A stretch of 14,973 nt of DNA from Gloeopeniophorella convolvens (Eukaryota > Basidiomycota > Agaricomycetes > Russulales): the NCBI GenBank assembly GCA_022496205.1, contig WTXD01000244.1, positions 1 through 14,973 on the forward strand, given 5' to 3'. This document shows positions 8,859 to 14,973 of this stretch, piece by piece. Each line of letters opens with the position of its first letter. Within the stretch, counting starts at the first letter, position 1. The translations under genes and the position numbers were made by a program. The notes under the pieces are model-generated. The model was not told the origin of the DNA, did no database searches, and saw only the letters and a program-made list of their open reading frames with translations.

Positions 8859-10731
8859 TCATGAGACATAAGTTTCCGTGCCCACGGCATATTTCGCCTT
8901 GGGTTTATACTTCAACTTCGGGTCCTCCATACGGATCCTCACGCTATCGTGGAAGAGTGGCTGGGGCGGGACGTCGCGTCCGCGACCGAAATGAATACTA
9001 TAGATTGTCAGGACCGGGTGAGATCTTGAGACAAATAGACAGACCTCCAATGATGTACCCATTTCCCTTGTACGGTGTGACGCATATACGAGGTAGGGAT
9101 GATCTCAAGGAGCCACCAAACTGGTGTCGACTTCAACTCGTCATGTATTGGCTGTGTGGCATCTTGAGCGTCTAGTTGAGAGTCCTCGACGAGGTTCATG
9201 GTGCTATTGTTAATCGTCTCATAGTCCTGCGCGTCGTTAGTGGTAGGACTATGGAGGGTCATTTGTCTGGGTACAGGCGTGATCGGGCCACCCTCAGATG
9301 CAGGAGATTTCAACAAATCGTCAACCATTGGTGGTATCTTCCAGCGGTGAAGCGCAGCGCTATCGAAGAGAATACCGCATTGAGCAAGCATGATTTCGCG
9401 TACCATCCAACGCAGCGGAATGTTGGCTAGCGAATGGTCTGCCCTGTCGGGCACGGATCCACCACCGACGTCTACAGGAGTCATTCGCCTGGTGGACCTT
9501 CCAAGGGATGCATTTGGCCAGACGCACCAGAGTGGCATCCGGCGAACCACACCTCTTTCACATCCGTTATGAAACGTTCGTCTGCTGAACCGTGTGACCG
9601 ACTGTGACCATTCTGATGATGAGGGTCGTTCTTCGGCCCGTTCTTGAAATCGTGAGTGCCGTTGCAATACAACGATCCTGTGATAGACTTACAGACGACT
9701 TGAACGCCGGCTGACGACGTTCCGGGTGGGACCACAAGCTCGGCCGGAACCTGGCGCGGTCCTAAAATCTCCGGTGAGAACCAAGGCGTTGCATGCCGAA
9801 GAAACATGACGGGTGCATACCTCGTCTAAAGACAGTGCTTGTCTGAAGGTTTTGATGGTGGTGTTTGTGTCTACGAAAGGCAGTGATCGGCCCAAAACGA
9901 TGCCGACACTGGCTACAGTATCCCTGTCATTTGAGATCCAGTCAATCACCACTGACAACCGTGGGATCTACCAGAAGAAGACGCACCAGACACCAACGAA
10001 TTCAATGGGTACCTCACGGGAAAACGACTTCTTGAATGAGTTGGCAAGCTCGACCTTCAATGGCTCGCGCGACTTGTACAGCTTGTATGCAAATGGAACC
10101 TGTTCCAGATTGTCCTTCAACAACAGTCCCACCTATTCGGGGTGGAGACAGTAAGTATTCAGGGCCTTTCTATGTACTCGTTCCTTGCTCGCCTTGTGCA
10201 ACATGCCAGCAAGAGCGCGGGCGATATATGCGCCGCGAGAGAATCCTGCGCACCACTGTCACCCTAAGTGGCGAAGAGATATGCTGACAACACCCACCAA
10301 AGAGGCAAACTTTGTCCCCGACATTGTAATTTTGCATGAGAAAGCGGTATCCGTCCATTACGTGTTGTGAGAGGTACCAAGCGGTAGCTTCATCGGCGAG
10401 CTGTGCAACCTTGCGGAACAGAGGCGAGACGACGCCAGGCTGATAGTACATGCCAATTCCAGCCTATTGAGGTATCTGGTCAGAATGACGTAGGACGCGG
10501 AGGCGGAAGGGTAAACACCTGATAGTAGCAAATCTGATCATGGATGCTGTCTTTCTTCAAGAGAGAAAATAGCTTGACCACGTTCGTATTCTGACCGGGG
10601 ACTGGTTAGCTGTCTCGATTCGCAAGTGGGAGCAGGGCATGGACCATGTGGCTGAACTCATCTGCTGTGCCATCGAAGCACAGGACAACAGTGCGACGTT
10701 TGGAGTTCGTAGAGGCGATAGGGATCGTCAT
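8859..10731 (-). CDS. DUF2235 (Tle1-like) alpha/beta-hydrolase, copy 1, intact
   Basis: Minus-strand exons: 10731..10645, 10590..10519, 10463..10298, 10245..10193, 10132..9987, 9923..9821, 9761..9693, 9642..9528, 9471..9045 and 8997..8859. They join in frame to 458 residues. The family's fold is related to bacterial type VI secretion phospholipases (Tle1). Motifs in order are VVLCFDGTAD (residues 15-24), NTNVVKLFSLL, nucleophile elbow GFSRGAY (Ser111), W-DTVASVG (Asp176), EVWFAGCHSDVGGG (His269) and a C-terminal WWLLEIIPT plus IHFGRGR block. The ATG has A at -3. Intron 4 (10192..10133) has a GC donor; intron 7 (9692..9643) is absent from copy 2. No signal peptide is evident, so a cytosolic location is inferred. 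Fungal members have no settled function. Confidence 0.9.
10133..10192 (-). other. GC-AG intron 4 of DUF2235 copy 1
   Basis: The donor reads AAG|GCGAGC and the acceptor AATAG. Splicing here gives MLHK-VGLL, the same junction as copy 2, where the donor is GTGTGT. An alternative GT donor (GTACAT, 15 bases in) would also keep frame but would add five residues (ASKER) inside a conserved motif and leave a 45-bp intron. Confidence 0.75.
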
Positions 10732-10791
10732 GGTAGAATGTAGAGAAAGAGCAAGCGGAGGGGCGTTGCATTGCGGGCGTCAGTAGCGAGG

Positions 10792-10799
10792 TATATATA
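10792..10799 (-). promoter_or_regulatory. TATA box of DUF2235 copy 1
   Basis: TATATATA lies 61 bases upstream of the ATG at 10731, at an ideal core-promoter distance. A pyrimidine-rich leader (CTTTCTCTAC on the minus strand) separates the two. Confidence 0.65.
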
Positions 10800-11435
10800 G
10801 CCTGAAAGAGAGTCGGAGAGGACAGAAGACGACCGCCTAAGCTAGATGATGATGCGCCCCGGGGATACGAATTACCTTGCCAGATCAGCCGCGCAGTTCC
10901 TCAAGCCCAAACAGGAGCAGAGTGAACCAATGATGACGCTCCCCCAGGTGATGCGCCACAATCTACGCCATATGTTCGCTCCGCTTCATCCGAGAGAGGG
11001 CACTCTACAGCCACGTTGGGATGCAAAGCAGGCTCGAGCACGGCTTCTCGAGACAGAAGACAGATATTCACACGTACGCAAGTCCCAGGCACGGCGAGCT
11101 GTCACAGATAAATTCCAATATGTCGAGCCACAGGAATGACCGCATGGGCAGAATTCGAACGCGTCCCTGCTGTAAGCGTAAGCCGCTTCCCCGCTGCTCC
11201 ATTTGCCCCGGTGGTCTTCCTCCGATTTAATGCAGCAGCCAGCCCTTGCTATCGCCTTGCCAGCCGTGCAGTTGAAGGCTAATGAAATACGACGGGAAGG
11301 GCGCAACTTGGAGAATGGACCGCTCGCTCGCGACCGTCAATGAGGTGATGCGTTGAAGTGATGTCTGGACAGCGCTGACGGCTTGGCGAATAAGATGCGG
11401 TCGCATCACATGATGCATGATGGCAACTGGAGGCT

Positions 11436-11580
11436 CTGGCAATACAGGACCCTGCCAAACTCGGCCAGAGGTCCGATGCCAAAAAAACCGAAAATCGTCG
11501 GCCCGAGGCAGGAGGTTAGATGCTTTTGAACCGAATGCGGTCTCGTGACCAATCGATGTTATATGGCAAAAGAACCGAAT
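11436..11580. repeat. Repeat family member 1 (GAACCGAA boxes and hairpin arms)
   Basis: It contains CTGGCAATACAG (11436-11447), an inverted copy of a 15-base segment (11445-11459) found at 12313-12327, an ACCGAAAATC box near 11487, GAGGTTAGAT (11512-11521), and GAACCGAAT at 11528 and 11572. The pair GAGGTTAGAT-6 nt-GAACCGAAT recurs with identical spacing at 12202-12226. Confidence 0.6.
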
Positions 11581-11797
11581 CGGGTCAGCTGACCATCGAT
11601 CCGGGGTGGGTATGATGAGGAAACGATAGAATACACTCGGTAATTAGTGCTCTGAGACCACTGTGGGAGATCTTATGCTCAAATACTGCATGTAGCCTTT
11701 CATTTGTTGCTCTGTTGTGACAATATAGCCATGCTGGTACCTATATCAACAACACTAGTCATATAGGACACGAAACGAGCGAGCCGGATTGTTGCGT

Positions 11798-11874
11798 TGA
11801 TGTAGTGGTAAGCATCATGTTGACTGTGATTGTGTGTGTGGGAAGGTCCGGGGTTCGAATCCCGATCGATTTTT
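11798..11874 (+). pseudogene. tRNA-like relic or tRNA-derived SINE head
   Basis: An A-box-like TGATGTAGTGGT (11798-11809), a perfect B box GGTTCGAATCC (11852-11862) and a T5 tract (11870-11874) are ordered like an RNA polymerase III gene. The D arm folds (GATG with CATC). The T stem has two mismatches, no seven-base-pair acceptor stem can be drawn, and the anticodon stem does not pair. A GTG triplet sits where a His anticodon could be. It is therefore more likely a decayed tRNA or SINE than a working tRNA. Confidence 0.35.
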
Positions 11875-12201
11875 CCTTCAGGCTACAGTGTTCTTATCAA
11901 CAAATACACTGGCTGCTAGTGGGAACGGGGCCACACAGACACCATAGAGAGGTTCAGAAGTGTCCCAGGCCGTCCTATTTGTCAACTAAAGCACAGTGAA
12001 CTCAGTCTCTGGCAGCTCAGGATTCAAATAAGTGACTTGAGGCACTGATCATGTTATGCTTTCTCACTCAGCGTCTACTCTGCTGTAAAAAAAATGCCCA
12101 TTTACACAATACTGCATGCAACGCGAGGCCAGTTGGAAAGCCCTGGCCGAAGTTACACGGAGAAATGACTGAAATACGATGTTGCAGCGCAGAGGTTGTG
12201 C

Positions 12202-12336
12202 GAGGTTAGATGGAAATGAACCGAATCTTGCCGGCCCGCTCCGGGAAGGGCCGGGCCGGAGACCCCGAAGAGAACCGAAAATCTGCTCCTCAGGATCTAA
12301 CCTCCATACGGGTTTGGCAGGGTCCTGGCAATACAG
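12202..12336. repeat. Repeat family member 2, bounded by 10-bp inverted repeats
   Basis: GAGGTTAGAT at 12202-12211 and its exact reverse complement at 12295-12304 bound a 103-base block. The centre is a GC-rich hairpin (CCGGCCC at 12231-12237 with GGGCCGG at 12253-12259), and GAACCGAA boxes lie on both sides of it. A 15-base segment at 12313-12327 and CTGGCAATACAG at 12325-12336 are shared with member 1 in a rearranged order. Confidence 0.6.
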
Positions 12337-12858
12337 TATGTTACGTGACCAGGTTACAGCCTGAAACCCCTGGTCGAGGTTAGGGCTTACCACGGAACCC
12401 CAACTTCCCTCTGACCATCTCATTGAAGGTTCAATCTGCCACTTGGACATGGAGGATCATTCGCATCTACCCAAATCCAGTATGCAGGAAGTAGGCCTGT
12501 CTTCCCTTCCATGCACCATCGTGGAGCGCTCTCGGTGGCGCACTCGGAACATCCAGTGCTCACGCGCATGGCAAGCGCGACACTGCTGTTTCTCAGAATA
12601 GCTGACTGCACGGCATGACGGATCTGCCTCGAACCTGTTGACTCATCAATCTGACCCGTCCTCCGTCTCACCCGAAGCGACGATAATGCAAAGCCATTAA
12701 GTATCAGACGGCCAGCGACGAGCTCGCCAACATGCATTAGACGATTATAACATACTACAAGAAACATTACCCCGCAATCATCGGGGAGGCATACGATACC
12801 GCGTCAAAATACAGTCGAGAGCATACACATACACGACGTTGATAATGAGCACTTAAAC

Positions 12859-14891
12859 TTACAGAACATACTTCTCCGTGCCCTGCTTATACCGCGCGTT
12901 GGGCACATACTTGAGCTCCGCGTTCTGCATGCGCGTGCGCACGCTCTCATGGAACATTGGCTCGGGCGGAAGCATGCGCCCGCCCCCAAAGTGGATCTAC
13001 GCAGCTCCCGCGTCAGCCTCGCAGCACAACGCACAAAAACAGGCCACGCACCTCCAGCGCCCGACCCACTCGTCGCGCTCGTTCTGCCACATGTGGTACG
13101 TCGGGACGAGCTCAAGCACCCACCACGCCAGGCCCCCGCGCAGGCAGTCGTTGTGGCGCTGCGCGGCGTCCAGCGCGTCCTGCTCCCCGGGCATCATTGG
13201 CGGCACGGGCGAGCGCGAACGCGAGCGCGACTCCGCGGGCGACGGCGACGGCGCGGGCGACTGTACCACCGTACCGACCGCGCGCGCCGGCGCGGCGCTC
13301 TCGACGCCGAACTTGTGCAGCGTCGGCTGGCCCGCCGGCGGCGTGACGGGCGGGCCGCCGCCGGGCGCCGCGAGGTCGGGCGTCGGCCGCGGGAGGAAGG
13401 CCTCCTCGATCGTGATCGGGATGGAGAGCCGCTTGAGCGCCGCGTTGTCGAGGAGGATGTCGCACTGCGCGAGCATGATCTCGCGCACCATCCAGCGCAG
13501 CGGGATGTTCGACAGCGCGTGGGGATCCGCGTCCCGCGCGTTCCCGCCGCCCACGTCTGCCCGGGCGCTGTCAGCTCGGCGTGCCGGGCGGGGATGCAGA
13601 TGGGCCGGCTCTCACCACAGTGGTCGCCGGCGAACCAGACCTCCTTGGCGTTGGTGGTGAAGCCGAGGCTCGCCTCGGAGCTCGGCGCCTCGCTCGGGAA
13701 GCGCGTCTCCCTGGTGCGCTCGATGGCCTCCTTCACCTTCTTGTAGTGCCGGCGGAAGGACGAGAACGGCGACGCGAAGAGGTCCACGGCCGTCTGCGCG
13801 CGCGAGACCATCGCGGGCGGGGCGTTCGGCGCCGGGCGCTGGTAGTGGCTCGGGCGGAACTTGGCGCGGCGCTGTCCACGAAGTGCAGTCAGCAGTGGAT
13901 GCCATCTGCGCGCGCGCGCTTGTTGCGTACCTCGTCTAGGGACAGAGCCTGGCGGAACGTCTTGACGGTCGTGTTCGTCGCAACGAACGGGAGCGTGCGG
14001 CTCTTGACGATGCCGACGCTCGCGACGGTATCCCTGATCCAACCCAATCAATCAGCATTCAGTCTGGCGCGGCGAACACACTGCGAAGCAGAGTGGCGCG
14101 GCACGCACCAGACGCCGAGAAACTCGATGGGCACGTCGCGGCAAAAGGAGCGCTTGAAGCCCTCGGCGATCTTGACGCGCTCCGGGTCGAACGACTTGTA
14201 GAGCTTGTACGCAAAGGGCACCTGCTCGGGGTTGTCTTTCGACAGCAGGCCGACCTGTGCCGTGCATGCTGAGCCACACGTCCCTGGGTGCGCTTGCACA
14301 CGTCACACACACCTTGTGCAGCATCCCCGCAAGCGCGCGGGCTGTGTAGGCCCCGCGCGAGAAGCCTGGCGTCGCGATGAGGTCAGCGGGCGTCTCTTGA
14401 TGCGCAGAGAGAAGATGATGGATGCGCACCGAAGAGACAAACCTTGTCGCCCGCCTTGTAGTTCTGCATGAGGAAGCGATAGCCGTCCATGACGTGCGTC
14501 GAGAGGTACCACGCGATCGCCTCGTCGAGCACGCGCGCGACGAGGCGGAAGAGCGGCGACACGGCGCCGGGCTTGAAGTACGTGCCGATGCCGGCCTATG
14601 TAACGACGGCGGTCAGCACAGACCCCCAGACCTGCTTTTCGCTGGAGAGGGCTCGCCTGGTAGTAGCACAGCTGCTCGTCGACGCGGTCTTTCGTAAGGA
14701 GCGAATAGAGCTTGACGACGTTCGTGTTCTGCATCCGATATGAGCACGTGACCCAGCGTAGCAGCCTCGTCGACCGGCACGCCGCACCTGGTCGCCGTAC
14801 GCATTCGTCGTGCCATCAAAGCAGAGCACGAGCGTGCGGCGCTTGCGCGCCTTGAGCACGGGGACGTCGCAACAATCGAGGTGTCAGTCAT
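12859..14891 (-). CDS. DUF2235 (Tle1-like) alpha/beta-hydrolase, copy 2, with frame problems at both ends
   Basis: Minus-strand exons: about 14891..14788, 14728..14657, 14595..14430, 14365..14313, 14254..14109, 14033..13931, 13871..13616, 13556..13052 (or 13048) and 12996..12859. Motifs match copy 1: LVLCFDGTTNAYGDQ, NTNVVKLYSLL, GFSRGAYTARALAG, DTVASVGIVKSRTLPFV, EVWFAGDHCDVGGGN, WMVREIMLAQCD, a Ser/Arg/Pro-rich linker, WWVLELVPTYHMW and a terminal IHFGGGRMLPPEP. Relative to copy 1 it has a longer central segment (FRRHYKKVKEAIERTRE) without an intron, and it is much richer in G/C at third codon positions. The ATG at 14891 is not in frame with the body of exon 1, and the best donor of the last intron is out of phase with the last exon. 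It could be functional with unusual starts and splicing, recently damaged, or affected by base errors. Function is unassigned, as for copy 1. Confidence 0.82.
14596..14656 (-). other. GC-AG intron 2 of DUF2235 copy 2
   Basis: The donor is CAG|GCGAGC, the branch point GCTGACC and the acceptor ACATAG. Only this GC donor joins CYYQ to AGIGTYF in frame with a usable intron length: one downstream GT is in the wrong phase and another would leave a 28-base intron. Copy 1 has a normal GTGTTT donor at the same place, and exon 2 is 72 nt in both copies. Confidence 0.8.
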
Positions 14892-14919
14892 GATAAATCC
14901 AAAAAGAAACGCAACAATC
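14868..14919. repeat. 10-bp direct repeat flanking the ATG of DUF2235 copy 2
   Basis: CGCAACAATC occurs at 14868-14877 and again at 14910-14919 (GATTGTTGCG on the coding strand). The copies are 42 bases apart, one on each side of the ATG at 14891-14889. Confidence 0.8.
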
Positions 14920-14973
14920 AATGAAGGAAAGAACGGTGGGAGGACTGCAAACACGAAGGAAGGGGAAACGGAA

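Larger units (their letters stand above)
10732..12858. other. Interval between the two DUF2235 paralogs
   Basis: About 2.1 kb. It contains the copy 1 promoter, a scrambled repeat family (11436-11580 and 12202-12336), a tRNA-like relic near 11798-11874 and the 3' flank of copy 2. ORFs of 60-130 codons occur on both strands (for example 10846-11139 plus and 12420-12767 minus), but none shows a family motif, plausible splicing or coding-like composition. I see no third gene here. Confidence 0.6.

Noticed and set aside
10846..11139. 97-codon plus-strand ORF upstream of DUF2235 copy 1
   Set aside because: No recognisable motif, no promoter support and no clear codon bias; it is compatible with chance.
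11583..11594. Perfect 12-bp palindrome GGTCAGCTGACC
   Set aside because: Isolated, with no gene or second site nearby; expected occasionally by chance.
12372..12381. GGTTAGGG-like telomeric motif
   Set aside because: A single unit in ordinary sequence, with no tandem array.
12949..13746. 265-codon plus-strand ORF, plus 260- and 129-codon neighbours in other frames
   Set aside because: They are antisense to DUF2235 copy 2, whose very high GC suppresses stop codons in all frames. The translations are Arg/Ala/Pro-rich and resemble no family.
13194..14051. 285-codon minus-strand ORF over copy 2
   Set aside because: It runs through two introns in the wrong frame for the conserved motifs before and after them; only a short stretch coincides with a real exon.
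1..14973. CRISPR array, prophage, bacterial operon or toxin-antitoxin system
   Set aside because: All recognised genes are spliced eukaryotic genes, and no regularly spaced direct repeats occur.

Overview
The window looks like nuclear DNA of a filamentous basidiomycete, most likely an Agaricomycete. Genes are densely interrupted by 47-96 bp GT-AG introns with CTRAC-like branch points. Very short exons occur, start contexts are Kozak-like, and the encoded enzymes have a fungal character. Nothing prokaryotic is present (no operons or ribosome binding sites). I could not run a homology search, so the taxonomic placement is an inference.

Layout. (1) 1-1012, minus: a secreted class 3 (triacylglycerol) lipase whose 3' end lies beyond the left edge; five exons are visible. 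(2) 1013-3520: a 2.5 kb gene-poor stretch holding a 294 bp MITE-like element (1382-1675), a short 7-bp minisatellite and a triplet-rich patch. (3) 3521-5072, plus: a class I sirtuin (SIRT2/Hst2 type) in seven exons, two of them only 10 and 8 nt, with a charged C-terminal tail. (4) 5514-8664, plus: AMP deaminase, 13 exons, 815 residues, with a 14-nt exon. (5) 8859-10731, minus: an intact DUF2235 alpha/beta-hydrolase, 10 exons, 458 residues, convergent with AMP deaminase. (6) 10732-12858: an intergenic interval with a TATA box, a scrambled repeat family and a tRNA-like relic. (7) 12859-14891, minus: a second, GC-rich DUF2235 paralog that shares seven of the first copy's intron positions exactly but has a frame problem at each end.

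How the genes relate. AMP deaminase acts in purine nucleotide turnover and the sirtuin is an NAD+-dependent deacylase. They lie head to tail, but there is no evidence that they form a functional unit. The two DUF2235 genes are clearly a tandem duplication: seven homologous intron positions and several identical exon lengths (72, 166, 53, 146 and 103 nt). Each copy carries one GC-AG intron, at a different position. I see no defence system, phage, CRISPR array or biosynthetic cluster. The most unusual signals are the GC-AG introns, the micro-exons, the frame-incompatible ends of the second DUF2235 copy and the MITE-like element.
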